Shown: positions 27,044-34,979 of the stretch, piece after piece
How positions within the stretch are numbered: position 1 is the stretch's first letter
How the letters are laid out: the number at the start of each line of letters is the position of its first letter
DNA from: Bordetella bronchialis
Lineage (GTDB): Bacteria; Pseudomonadota; Gammaproteobacteria; Burkholderiales; Burkholderiaceae_B
Length of the DNA stretch: 64,000 nt
Direction of reading: 5' to 3'
Assembly (NCBI RefSeq): GCF_001676705.1
Contig: NZ_CP016170.1
Coordinates: 3,100,001-3,164,000, forward strand
Made by a program: the position numbers and the translations under genes
Notes under the pieces: model-generated
What the model was told of the DNA's origin: nothing
Databases searched by the model: none
What the model saw: the letters and a program-made list of their open reading frames with translations, nothing else

Positions 27044-27090
27044 GATTCGGTTCTTGCGTGATGCCGGGCTCGGTCTCCGGTTCCGTCTCG

Positions 27091-27144
27091 GTCTTCGTCT
27101 TCGTCTTCGTCTTCGTCTTCGTCTTCGTCTTCGTCTTCGTCTTC
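27091..27144. repeat. hexanucleotide microsatellite (GTCTTC)9
   Basis: Nine perfect tandem copies of GTCTTC, 54 bp, beginning 47 nt after the hydroxyacid dehydrogenase stop codon and ending 11 nt before the large inverted duplication. It is outside any gene that I can support. Confidence 0.95.
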
Positions 27145-27172
27145 GGCTGATGGGGGTTGTGGTTCTATTGCC

Positions 27173-27375
27173 GTCCGCCGGGGTAGTCCCCCTGTCGCGG
27201 CCAGCCTGATCGGCCGGTCCAGCGCCTTCGCGCTGGACTCCCGCTTCGTCTTCTTCGTCCGGCGGCCGACGTGGCGGTTTTTTTTTTGCGGTCTTTTTGC
27301 CCGGCCAGCCTCCCTTCAGAAGCCCTCGCGCGGCCTCAACAGGCTGGCCGCGACAGGGGGACTACCCCGCCGGAC
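27173..27375 (+). mobile_element. MITE-like element, copy A, with 36-bp terminal inverted repeats
   Basis: 203 bp bounded by 36-bp inverted repeats (27173-27208 and 27340-27375) that differ at one position. Each end contains a small GGGG-TAGT-CCCC self-complementary core. Inside is a GTCCAGCGC-CTTC-GCGCTGGAC hairpin and a T-rich tract. It encodes no transposase. Copy B has the same length and opposite orientation. Confidence 0.75.
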
Positions 27376-27513
27376 TCCAGTGTGCCTTAGCCATGGATGC
27401 CGCGACCGGTCGTGTTCTGGCCCTTCGTGGCCATGCGTTCCGCCGTCCGAAGAATTGCTCATGCCCGGCACCGCGCGGCCGCCCTGCGCGGCCACACGGC
27501 GCCTACGTGATTC

Positions 27514-27700
27514 GGCATGCGGCGGTGGGTTTCATGCGACCGGAATCTGACGAACTGGCTTCCGCAGCTCGCGAATGCTGCCGGCAGCGGTGGTGTCTGC
27601 ATCGATGGGCATGCAATGGCGCGCTTCATGCGACGGGAATCTCACGAACCGGCTTCCGCAGCTCGCGAATGCTGCCGGCCGGTGGAGCCTGCTTCGATCG
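27514..27700. repeat. tandem duplication of about 94 bp in the centre of the inverted duplication
   Basis: A 55-bp core starting TTCATGCGAC at 27531-27585 recurs at 27625-27679 with four mismatches; weaker similarity extends on both sides (GGCATGC before, CGGTGG and TCGATG after), giving a 94-bp period. Confidence 0.8.
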
Positions 27701-27756
27701 CACCGGCGCAGCGGGCTCCGACCTTATCGGCCGCCCGTCGCAGGGCACGGTTCCAA

Positions 27757-27791
27757 GGTTTTCCCGGGCCCGCTGGGGGCCCGGGAAAACC
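27757..27791. repeat. 15-bp-stem hairpin
   Basis: GGTTTTCCCGGGCCC and GGGCCCGGGAAAACC are perfect reverse complements around a GCTGG loop. It is not followed by a T-run on either strand, so a normal intrinsic terminator is unlikely, though a structured RNA or protein site is possible. Confidence 0.85.
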
Positions 27792-28014
27792 ACCCGCTTC
27801 CCCCCAATCGAGGCACGTCACCACCATCGCTGCGCACCAGAACCCACGCCAACCCGCCGGCCGCCGCAAGGCACTGGACACAGGCCCGGCGTGGCCGCGC
27901 TGGGCGGCCGCGCCGGGCCGGACATCGGCAAGTCTTCCACGTAGCGAACGCAAGCAGCCACGAAGGGCCAAGAAAACAACCCGCCGCAGCACCCGCGATT
28001 AAGGCACGACAGGA

Positions 28015-28217
28015 GTCCGGCGGGGTAGTCTCCCTGTCGTGGACAGCCTGTTGAGGCCGCGCGAGGGCTTCTGAAGGGAGGACGGCCGGGCAAAAAAGCC
28101 GCAAGAAAAAAACCGCCGCTTCGGCCGCCGGACGAAGAAGACGAAGCGGGAGTCCAGCGCGGAGGCGCTGGACCGGCCGATCAGGCTGGCCGCGACAGGG
28201 AGACTACCCCGCCGGAC
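28015..28217 (-). mobile_element. MITE-like element, copy B, inverted
   Basis: 203 bp, about 94 percent identical by eye to copy A in reverse orientation, with the same 36-bp ends (28015-28050 and 28182-28217). At one paired position copy A has C27189 with G27359 while copy B has T28031 with A28201 on the plus strand, so the pairing of the two ends is kept by a double change. Confidence 0.75.
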
Positions 28218-28292
28218 GGCAATAGCACCACAACCGCCACCCAACCCCCGAACCCACAAGAAGCAGCAGCGAAACCAAGACCGCCCGCCCCC

Positions 28293-29114
28293 CTACCTGG
28301 ACTCATCGATATTCAATATCCTCCCCAGCCCCAGGAAATAATTCGCAAACGCCAGCAAGCAAGCAGTGACCGCGATATACACGACCGATAGCGCCGCCAA
28401 TGTCGGATCGGCGAACTCGCGGACGTAGTTGTACATGGACACCGGCAAGGTCTGCGTGCTTTGGGTCGTCACGAACAGCGAAGCCGTGAACTCGCTGAAG
28501 GACATGATGGCCGCGAACAGCCAGCCCCCGAACAGTCCCGGCGCCAGCAACGGCACCGTAATGGTAAAGAGCACCCGCAACGGCGAAGCTCCCAGGCTGG
28601 CCGCGCTCTGCTCCAGCCGCGCGTCCAGGTTTTCCATGGACACGTAAACGCTGCGCAGCACGAACGGCAGGACGAGCATCACATGGCACAGGATGACGAT
28701 GGCATAGCCACGGTCCAGGTTCAGCTGCGCCACCAGGATCAGCAAGCCCAGCCCCAGCGTGAAATGCGGGATCACCAGCGGCGACAGCAGCACCGCCTGC
28801 AAGGCATGCTTGCCCGGAAAATCGAAGCGCTTCACCGCGATCGCCAGCGCCGTCCCGATCGCCAGGGCCAGCAGCGACGCCCAGAGCGTGACCACCAGGC
28901 TGGCCCGGAAGCCGTCCTGGAAGTCCGGATAGGTGAACGCCCGCTCGAACCACCGCCACGACCAGCTCTGGGGCGGGAAAGTCAGCAGCGCCTTGTCATT
29001 GAACGAAGCCAGCGTCACCACGACCACCGGCAGCAGGATAAAGGCAAGGATCAGGGCCACCAGCAGCGGCGCCCCCAGGCGCATCCACAGCGGCACGGAA
29101 TTGCGTATTGTCAT
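28293..29114 (-). CDS. ABC transporter permease, PotC-like
   Basis: 273-residue inner-membrane permease with six predicted helices. The EAA loop that contacts the ATPase is EQSAASLGASPLRVLFTITVPLLAPGLFGG (near residues 170-200). Start of the protein LGAPLLVALILAFILLPVVVVTLASFND is that of polyamine/iron-type permease II. It lies 1 nt after the PotB-like gene. Together with the binding protein at 30069 it makes an importer lacking only an ATPase; the gene at 22624 is the nearest candidate. Confidence 0.93.
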   Translation of the reverse strand: MTIRNSVPLWMRLGAPLLVALILAFILLPVVVVTLASFNDKALLTFPPQSWSWRWFERAFTYPDFQDGFRASLVVTLWASLLALAIGTALAIAVKRFDFPGKHALQAVLLSPLVIPHFTLGLGLLILVAQLNLDRGYAIVILCHVMLVLPFVLRSVYVSMENLDARLEQSAASLGASPLRVLFTITVPLLAPGLFGGWLFAAIMSFSEFTASLFVTTQSTQTLPVSMYNYVREFADPTLAALSVVYIAVTACLLAFANYFLGLGRILNIDESR

Positions 29115-29115
29115 G

Positions 29116-29970
29116 TCAATGCACCTGGATGGCCTTGAGCCGGCGCGTCATCCGCCCCAGCAGCATCAGCGACACCACCGTCAGCGCCAGGCCTGCCACG
29201 CTCAGGCTGGCTGCCAACGGAAAATTCATGGACGAAAACCCCAGCTGGTAAACCAGCGTCGACACCGTCGGCACCCGGCCGCCGCCTATCATCTGCGGCG
29301 TCGCGAAGGCGCTGAACGTCCATGCGAAGGACGTCGTCACGCTGGCGAGAATGCCCGGCATCGATAGCGGCAGCGTCACGGTCAGGAAGGTGCGCACGGG
29401 CCCTGCCCCCAGGCTTTGCGCCGCCTTCGCGTAGTCGCGGTCGATATGGGATATCGCCGTGGCCAGCATCAGCACGACCACCGGGATCGTCACATGCACC
29501 AGGGCCACCAGCACGCCCAGGTGGCTGAACATCAGGTTCAGGGGCATATCGATCAGCCCCGCCTTGCGCAGCATCGTGTTGATGAAGCCGTTATTACCCA
29601 GCACGATGATCCAGGAATAGGTTCGCACGATCTCGCCCAGGAACAGCGGGGTGATGGACACGATCAGGATGAAGGACTTCAGCAGCCTGTGGCGCACCCG
29701 CACCAGCGCATACGCCAGCGGATAGGCGACCAGCAGGGAAAAAACCGTGGTCTCCACGCTCAACAGCAGCGTATTGGCGAACGCATCGCGGTAAATCGGC
29801 TTGCCCAGGCCCGAGAAATTGGCCAGCGTCAGTCCGCCGACCTCCATCGAGCCCGGGATGAACGCGCGCAAACTGAACTGGAATACCGTAATCAAGGCCG
29901 CGCAGATGAACAGCGCGATGATGCCCGCCGGGGAAACCAGCCATCCCCTCAGCCCGGAACGGTTATTCAT
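29116..29970 (-). CDS. ABC transporter permease, PotB-like
   Basis: 284-residue permease, about six helices. EAA loop AKAAQSLGAGPVRTFLTVTLPLSMPGILASV near residues 180-210. First permease of the pair, transcribed between the binding-protein gene (about 98 nt downstream of it) and the PotC-like gene. Substrate class (polyamine, opine, or amino-acid derivative) is that of the PotBCD/2-aminoethylphosphonate family but cannot be refined from the permeases. Confidence 0.93.
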   Translation of the reverse strand: MNNRSGLRGWLVSPAGIIALFICAALITVFQFSLRAFIPGSMEVGGLTLANFSGLGKPIYRDAFANTLLLSVETTVFSLLVAYPLAYALVRVRHRLLKSFILIVSITPLFLGEIVRTYSWIIVLGNNGFINTMLRKAGLIDMPLNLMFSHLGVLVALVHVTIPVVVLMLATAISHIDRDYAKAAQSLGAGPVRTFLTVTLPLSMPGILASVTTSFAWTFSAFATPQMIGGGRVPTVSTLVYQLGFSSMNFPLAASLSVAGLALTVVSLMLLGRMTRRLKAIQVH

Positions 29971-30068
29971 GAGTCGATCTACTTCCGTCTACGTTGGTTA
30001 CCTGGGAAAGCGGCGGCGCCGTGGCGGCAAGGCGTGCCGCCACGGCGCCACCCGCCACCGCGGCGGGA

Positions 30069-31094
30069 TCAATTCATGATGTTCTCGGTGAACCACTTGC
30101 GCCACTCGGCCGTCTTCTCGGCGCGCAGCTTGTCGTCGATCACGATAGCCTGCTTGGCCCACTGCTCCTTGGTGGTGAACACGCCCGGCAGCGCGGCGTC
30201 TTCCGGCGACACCTTGGCGTTGTCGACCACCGGGCTGGCCTTCTTGTAGGCGACGATCTTGGCCTGCACCTCGGGCGACAGCGCGATATCCATGAATTTG
30301 TACGCCAGGTCCACCTTGGAGCTGCCCTTCATGATGGCCATGGTATCCACGCCCAGCACGGCGCCCTCCTTGGGCATCGCCACCTTGATCGGCACGCCCT
30401 GCCCGATCATGTAGTAGGCATTCATGGACAGCAGCACCTGCACCGGCGTCTCGCCCGTGGCGATCAATTGCTGGCTGTTGGCGTCGTTGGTATAGAAGGC
30501 CTTGAAGTTCGGCTTCAGGGCCTTCAGCTTGTCCTCGCCCTTCTGCCACGTGGTGGCGTCGCCGCCGGAAAGCATGGCGGCGATCGTGATGATGTGGCTG
30601 GGATCGAAATCGGGGGCGGACAGCTTGCCCTTCAGGGCCGGATTCCACAGGTCGTTCCAGCTGTCGAACTTGATATCGGACGGCACCAGGTCGGGACGAT
30701 AGCCGATGGTGTAGACGTAGGCCCAGCTGCCGATGTGGTACGGGCTGATCCTGGCGCGGTCCACCAGGTGCGAATAATTCTTCAGCTTGCTGGTGTCCAG
30801 CTTCTCGTACAGATTGCTGTTCACGTACAGCCAGCCGATATGCGAGGTCGTGAACGTAATGTCGCTTTCCGGCTTCGTCGCCAGCTTGGCCTTGTTCAAG
30901 CGGTCTATCGTGCCGCCCGTGATGTACTTGACCGGCACCCCGGTCTGGCGCGTGAATTCCTTGCCGATGTTCTCGTCGATCAGGTCCCGGAAGCTGCCGC
31001 CCCAGGTGCTGACCACCAGGGCGTCCTGCGCCCAGGCCGCGCTGGCCGCCAGCGTGCTGGCGAGAATACCGACCGACAATAGCTTACGTATCAT
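30069..31094 (-). CDS. ABC transporter extracellular substrate-binding protein, PotD-like
   Basis: 341 residues. Signal peptide MIRKLLSVGILASTLAASAAWAQ with cleavage after AWA. Mature part begins DALVVSTWGGSFRDLIDENIGKEFTRQTGVPVKYITG, the pattern of group 1/PotD-like binding proteins. The aromatic-box residues of true spermidine binders are not clearly conserved, so polyamine transport is not assured. AAGGGG precedes ATG 31094 by 6 nt. First gene of the transporter operon, and divergent from the RidA/DUF1028 genes. Confidence 0.92.
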   Translation of the reverse strand: MIRKLLSVGILASTLAASAAWAQDALVVSTWGGSFRDLIDENIGKEFTRQTGVPVKYITGGTIDRLNKAKLATKPESDITFTTSHIGWLYVNSNLYEKLDTSKLKNYSHLVDRARISPYHIGSWAYVYTIGYRPDLVPSDIKFDSWNDLWNPALKGKLSAPDFDPSHIITIAAMLSGGDATTWQKGEDKLKALKPNFKAFYTNDANSQQLIATGETPVQVLLSMNAYYMIGQGVPIKVAMPKEGAVLGVDTMAIMKGSSKVDLAYKFMDIALSPEVQAKIVAYKKASPVVDNAKVSPEDAALPGVFTTKEQWAKQAIVIDDKLRAEKTAEWRKWFTENIMN

Positions 31095-31418
31095 TGCATG
31101 CCCCTTGTGATGTGCGTGGCGCTCGAAATCGTCGTCCGCTTGGATGGCCCATGATGCGCGACGGTCCCGCCCGGACCAAGTCGCCTTTTCCTTACGGCAG
31201 GCTCGCATTTCCTGACGCGTGGCCCTGGCGGGGACCGGACCGCCGTTGCCGGCCCCGGCCGCGCGCATGCTCGGAAAATCCGAGATGGCCCGCCGGAAAA
31301 TACAAATAGGCGCTGCCGCCGCGGCGGCCGACCATGGTGTCCGTCACGGCCGTGCCGCGCCACGGCCGCCTCCATTCGGTAACGCCCCGCCCGGGCGGAC
31401 ACACTCGCAGGCGCAGCC
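31095..31418. promoter_or_regulatory. divergent promoter region of the ABC operon and the ridA-DUF1028 operon
   Basis: 324 bases between two start codons. It contains one inverted repeat, GGCCGTG-N6-CACGGCC at 31348-31367, about 50 nt upstream of the RidA start. No gene is supported in the interval. Confidence 0.45.
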
Positions 31419-31832
31419 ATGAAACACACCCGCATCCGTACCTTCAACACCAAAGCCACCTACCCCGAGCAGAACCTGGACAACGACCTGTGCCAGGCCG
31501 TCGTCGCCCGGGGCAGCACCGTATTCCTGCGCGGACAGATCGGCCAGAACCTGGACACCTCCGAAAGCGTCTGCATCGGCGACGCGGCGGGACAGGCGGA
31601 ACAGGCCATGTCCAACATCGCCATGCTGCTGAAGGAAGCGGGCGGCGAGCTGGAGCACATCTGCAAAATCACCATCTACATCATCGATCCGCGCTACCGC
31701 GAAGCCGTGTACCGCGTGGTGGGCCGCTGGCTCAAGGGCGTCTTCCCGGTCTCGACGGGCATCGTCGTCTCCGCCCTGGCCCGCCCCGAATGGCTGGTGG
31801 AAATCGACGCCACGGCCGTCATCCCCGATTAA
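31419..31832 (+). CDS. RidA/YjgF family protein
   Basis: 137 residues, trimeric enamine/imine deaminase fold. FLRGQIGQNLDT corresponds to the GQ motif; the active-site Arg usual near residue 105 of RidA (in xVARxxLPxxxxVE) is replaced here by RPEWLVEIDATAV, which keeps the closing VEIxATA. So it belongs to one of the Rid subfamilies (Rid4-7 type) where the Arg may be shifted. First gene of the plus-strand set RidA-DUF1028-LysR-M20; spacing to DUF1028 is 21 nt. Confidence 0.88.
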   Translation: MKHTRIRTFNTKATYPEQNLDNDLCQAVVARGSTVFLRGQIGQNLDTSESVCIGDAAGQAEQAMSNIAMLLKEAGGELEHICKITIYIIDPRYREAVYRVVGRWLKGVFPVSTGIVVSALARPEWLVEIDATAVIPD

Positions 31833-31853
31833 CGCCCGACCCGGGGTCCCGAC

Positions 31854-32525
31854 ATGACCTTTTCGATCATCGCGCGCTGCCCGGCCTCCGGCCAGTTCGG
31901 CGCGGCCGTCTCGTCGTCCTCGCCGGCCGTCGCCTCGCGCTGCATCCGGGCCCGCGCCGGCGTCGGCGCGGCCGTCAGCCAGAACATCACCGATCCCGCG
32001 CTGGGGCCCGCGGCCCTGGACCTGATGGAGTCCGGCCGCACGCCGCACGAGGCGCTGGACGCGCTCCAGCAACGGCCCTACATCGCCTATCGGCAGCTGA
32101 TGGCCATCGATGCCGCGCATCCGCCGGCCATTTACACGGGCGGCAGCTGCCTGGGGAAGATCTCCAGCCATGCCGGCGAACATGCGGCCTGCGCGGGCAA
32201 TATGCTGGCCTCGCTCGAGGTCCCGCGTATCATGCTGGAGGCCTTCGAGCGTGCCCAGGGCTCGCTGGCCGAACGCCTGTTGCAGGCCATGCTGGCCGGG
32301 CAGGCGGCCGGCGGCGAGGAAGGCCCGGTCCATTCCGCGGGGGTGCTGGTGGTCTCCGACCTGGCGTGGCCCATCGTCGACCTGCGCCTGGACTGGGTGG
32401 AAGACGGCCCCATCGAGGCCCTGTACCAGGCCTGGAAAGTCTACGAGCCGCAGGTCCAGGACTACATCACCCGCGCCCGCGACCCGCGCGCCGCGCCGAG
32501 CTTCGGCGTGCCGGGCGACCCCTGA
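31854..32525 (+). CDS. DUF1028 family Ntn-hydrolase-like protein
   Basis: 223 residues of the DUF1028 family: MTFSIIARCPASGQFGAAVSSSSPAVASRCIRARAGVGAAVSQNITDPALGPAALDLM with the conserved G(A/V)AVSS(S/R) and ASQ-like (VSQNITDP) blocks. The fold is related to Ntn-hydrolases with an internal nucleophile exposed after processing, but biochemical function is little known. It recurs next to RidA, amidohydrolases and amino-acid or peptide-like ABC importers, which suggests hydrolysis of an amide in the imported compound. Confidence 0.9.
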   Translation: MTFSIIARCPASGQFGAAVSSSSPAVASRCIRARAGVGAAVSQNITDPALGPAALDLMESGRTPHEALDALQQRPYIAYRQLMAIDAAHPPAIYTGGSCLGKISSHAGEHAACAGNMLASLEVPRIMLEAFERAQGSLAERLLQAMLAGQAAGGEEGPVHSAGVLVVSDLAWPIVDLRLDWVEDGPIEALYQAWKVYEPQVQDYITRARDPRAAPSFGVPGDP

Positions 32526-32618
32526 GCCGCGCATCGCTGGTAAGGTTCGGTCTGCGAGCCCCGCCGATACGCCGGCAGACCCGCCGGGCCGCCCGAACCG
32601 ATTCCTTTTTCCCGGACC

Positions 32619-33596
32619 ATGCTCAATCGCATTTCCCTGCGCCAGATGGAGTACTTCGTGGCGACGGCCAAGCACGGCAGCATTGCCGCGGCCTCCGCCC
32701 AGATCCATATCTCGCCGCCCTCGATCTCGGCGGCCATCGCCCACATCGAAACCGAGCTGAGCGTGCAGCTGTTCGTGCGGCATCCCTCCAAGGGGCTGGC
32801 GCTGACCATCCTGGGCGCCCAAGTCATGCAGGAATGCGAGGAACTGCTCGAACGCGCCTCCCGCCTTTATGAAATCGCCTCGGTTTCCGGCGACACCATC
32901 CAGGGCGTGCTGCGGGTAGGCTGCTTCCAGCCGCTGGCCGCGATGATCGCGCCCGAGGTCATCTACGGCTTTTCGCGCGCCTTCGACAAGGTGGAGCTGC
33001 ATATGGTCGAGGGCGACCAGCAGGAACTGATCGGCAAGCTGCACACCCTGGAAATCGACCTCGCGCTGACCTACGACCTGCAGCTGGGCGAGGAAATGAA
33101 TTTCGAAATCCTGGCCCACCTGCCGCCGCACGTCCTGGTAAGCGAGCTGCATCCGCTGGCGCAGCAGATCGCCGTGACGCTGGACGAACTGGCCGCCCAG
33201 CCCATGGTGCTGCTGGACCTGCCCATGAGCCGGGAGTACTTCATGTCGCTCTTCGCCAAGGCCGGGCTGGAGCCCAACGTCGTGGCCCGCTCGCGGTCCG
33301 AGGACGTGGTGCGGTCCATGGTGGCCAACGGCATCGGCTATGCGCTCTTCAACGTACGGCCCAAGTCCACGCAATCGCTGGACGGCAAACGCCTGGTGCG
33401 CCTGCGGCTGGCGGGCGAGCACCGTCCCATGCTGCTCGGGCTGGCCACGTACAAACCCTTGAAGCCCTCGCGCCTGGCCCAGGCCTTCATGCAGCGCTGC
33501 CGCGCATATATCTCGGACCAGTACATCCCGGGCATGAGCGCGGCCAGCTTCTTCGACCCCTATATCCCCGGCGAAGGCGAGGCGCCCGGGCGCTGA
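32619..33596 (+). CDS. LysR-family transcriptional regulator
   Basis: 325 residues. Helix-turn-helix at residues 1-65 (ISLRQMEYFVATAKHGSIAAASAQIHISPPSISAAIAHIETELSVQLFVRHPSKGLALT) and a LysR substrate domain after about residue 90. It stands between the DUF1028 gene and the M20 hydrolase gene and probably controls the transporter and catabolic genes around it; the coinducer is unknown. The C-terminus is about 25 residues longer than usual. Confidence 0.93.
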   Translation: MLNRISLRQMEYFVATAKHGSIAAASAQIHISPPSISAAIAHIETELSVQLFVRHPSKGLALTILGAQVMQECEELLERASRLYEIASVSGDTIQGVLRVGCFQPLAAMIAPEVIYGFSRAFDKVELHMVEGDQQELIGKLHTLEIDLALTYDLQLGEEMNFEILAHLPPHVLVSELHPLAQQIAVTLDELAAQPMVLLDLPMSREYFMSLFAKAGLEPNVVARSRSEDVVRSMVANGIGYALFNVRPKSTQSLDGKRLVRLRLAGEHRPMLLGLATYKPLKPSRLAQAFMQRCRAYISDQYIPGMSAASFFDPYIPGEGEAPGR

Positions 33597-33627
33597 GCGC
33601 CTGCCTTCTTCGCCGCTTTTCCCCTGG

Positions 33628-34818
33628 ATGACGCCAACGATGAGCCGCCCCACTCCTTCCGCCAGCCTGGACCTGCTGCGCGAACTGATCGCTTTCCCTT
33701 CGGTCACGCTGACCCCCAACGCGGACCTGATGGACCGGGTGCGGGAAGTCCTGGGCAAAGCCGGCATCGCGTCCACGCTCGTCGCGGACCCCCAGGATCC
33801 CAGCCGCTGCAACCTCTTCGCCACCGTCGGTCCCGCCGACGTGCCCGGCGTCATGCTCTCGGGCCACACCGACGTCGTGCCCGTCAAGGGCCAGCCGTGG
33901 ACCAGCCCGCCTTTCGAGGCGACGGAGCGGGACGGGCGGATCTACGGCCGCGGCAGCGCCGACATGAAGGGCTTCGTAGCCTGCGCGGTCATGGCGATGA
34001 TCCGCGCCGCGGGGCGCCCGCTCCGGCGCCCCCTGCAGCTGGCCCTGTCCTTCGACGAGGAAATCGGCTGCGTGGGCGTGCGCCACCTGATCCGGGCCCT
34101 GGCCGACATGCGCCCCGCGCCCGCGCTGGTCATCGTGGGCGAACCCACCTTGATGAAGATCGGCACCGGCCATAAAGGCAAGGCCGCCTACCGCGCCATC
34201 TGCTGCGGCCAGGCCGGCCATTCCGGCCTGGCGCCGCGTTTCGTCAACGCCATCCACACCGCCGCCGACCTGGTCGCCGCCCTGCGCGACGTCCAGCGCG
34301 ACCTGGCGGAACGCGGCCCGCGCGAGGACGGCTACGCCATTCCTTATTCGACCATCCATGCGGGCACCATACGCGGCGGCACCGCGCTGAATATCGTGCC
34401 GCAGGAATGCGAGGTGAATTTCGAGATCCGCAATGTCGCCCAGGACGAGCCCGCCGAAATCCTGGACCGCGTGCTGCAAGCCGCCCGCGCCCGCATGCAA
34501 GCGGCGCAGGCCCTGCCCGAGGCCGGGGCGCCCGAGATCGAGGTCGTCAATGCCTATCCCGGCCTGTCCATGGACGAGGACTCTGCCGCCGTACGCCTGC
34601 TGGCGTCCCTGCTGCCGCCGGAGACCCCGCGCACCAAGGTCGCCTTCGGTACGGAAGGCGGCCTGTTCCGCCAGCAGTGGACCGGGACACCGGTGCTGGT
34701 GTGCGGCCCCGGCAGTATCGAGGTCGCCCACAAGGCCGACGAGTACGTGGAAATCTCGCAGATCCAGGCCTGCGATTCGATGCTCGAGCGGCTGGCCGAC
34801 TACCTCTGCGCCGGCTAG
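33628..34818 (+). CDS. M20 family deacetylase (acetylornithine deacetylase, ArgE-like)
   Basis: 396-residue di-zinc amidohydrolase. Metal-site motifs: SGHTDVVPVKGQPW (His and general base Asp), GRGSADMKGFVA (bridging Asp), DEEIGCVGVRH (catalytic Glu pair), VGEPTLMKIGTGHKGK, and a C-terminal CGPGSIEVAHKADEYVE with the last His. This matches ArgE that hydrolyses N-acetylornithine, but the neighbours (importer, RidA, DUF1028) suggest a catabolic N-acyl amino-acid substrate. An in-frame ATG at 33640 could also be the start; neither has a strong ribosome site. Confidence 0.92.
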   Translation: MTPTMSRPTPSASLDLLRELIAFPSVTLTPNADLMDRVREVLGKAGIASTLVADPQDPSRCNLFATVGPADVPGVMLSGHTDVVPVKGQPWTSPPFEATERDGRIYGRGSADMKGFVACAVMAMIRAAGRPLRRPLQLALSFDEEIGCVGVRHLIRALADMRPAPALVIVGEPTLMKIGTGHKGKAAYRAICCGQAGHSGLAPRFVNAIHTAADLVAALRDVQRDLAERGPREDGYAIPYSTIHAGTIRGGTALNIVPQECEVNFEIRNVAQDEPAEILDRVLQAARARMQAAQALPEAGAPEIEVVNAYPGLSMDEDSAAVRLLASLLPPETPRTKVAFGTEGGLFRQQWTGTPVLVCGPGSIEVAHKADEYVEISQIQACDSMLERLADYLCAG

Positions 34819-34979
34819 ACGCGCCCGCGCCGCCCGGCCGCGACGGAACCGCGGTGCGGCGGCCCCTGACCTATTTATGACACTTCGGTGCGAACAATGA
34901 TCCATAATTGATACATCGGCGCGACGGGCGATGACTCATTTATAGGACATAGCACGCAGCAAAGCGCTATTATTGGGTC

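Larger units (their letters stand above)
27156..28234. repeat. 1.08-kb imperfect inverted duplication
   Basis: The left arm (27156-27495) and the right arm (27891-28234, inverted) match over most of their length: the outer 220 bp of each at very high identity, including 17 bp outside the 203-bp elements, and the inner 120 bp more weakly but with shared blocks such as GGCCCTTCGTGGC and GCGCGGCCGCCC. The 395-bp centre is not shared. No credible gene is present; frames here differ between arms and start with TTG. The whole 27044-28292 interval is therefore best described as repeat DNA between two convergent transcription units. Confidence 0.85.

Noticed and set aside
27091..27144. Considered whether the hexamer repeats could be a CRISPR
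   Set aside because: Six-base units without spacers cannot be a CRISPR array.
27297..27944. Open frames in both arms beginning MPG(Q/R)PPFRSPRAASTG
   Set aside because: Same peptide start in both inverted copies, but they begin with TTG, lack a ribosome site and lose similarity after the arms. The conservation is explained by the DNA repeat. A dispersed repeat or RNA is more likely than a protein.
31344..33887. 847-codon open frame on the minus strand opposite RidA, DUF1028 and LysR
   Set aside because: It is the antisense shadow of three well-supported genes; the product has no recognisable domain.
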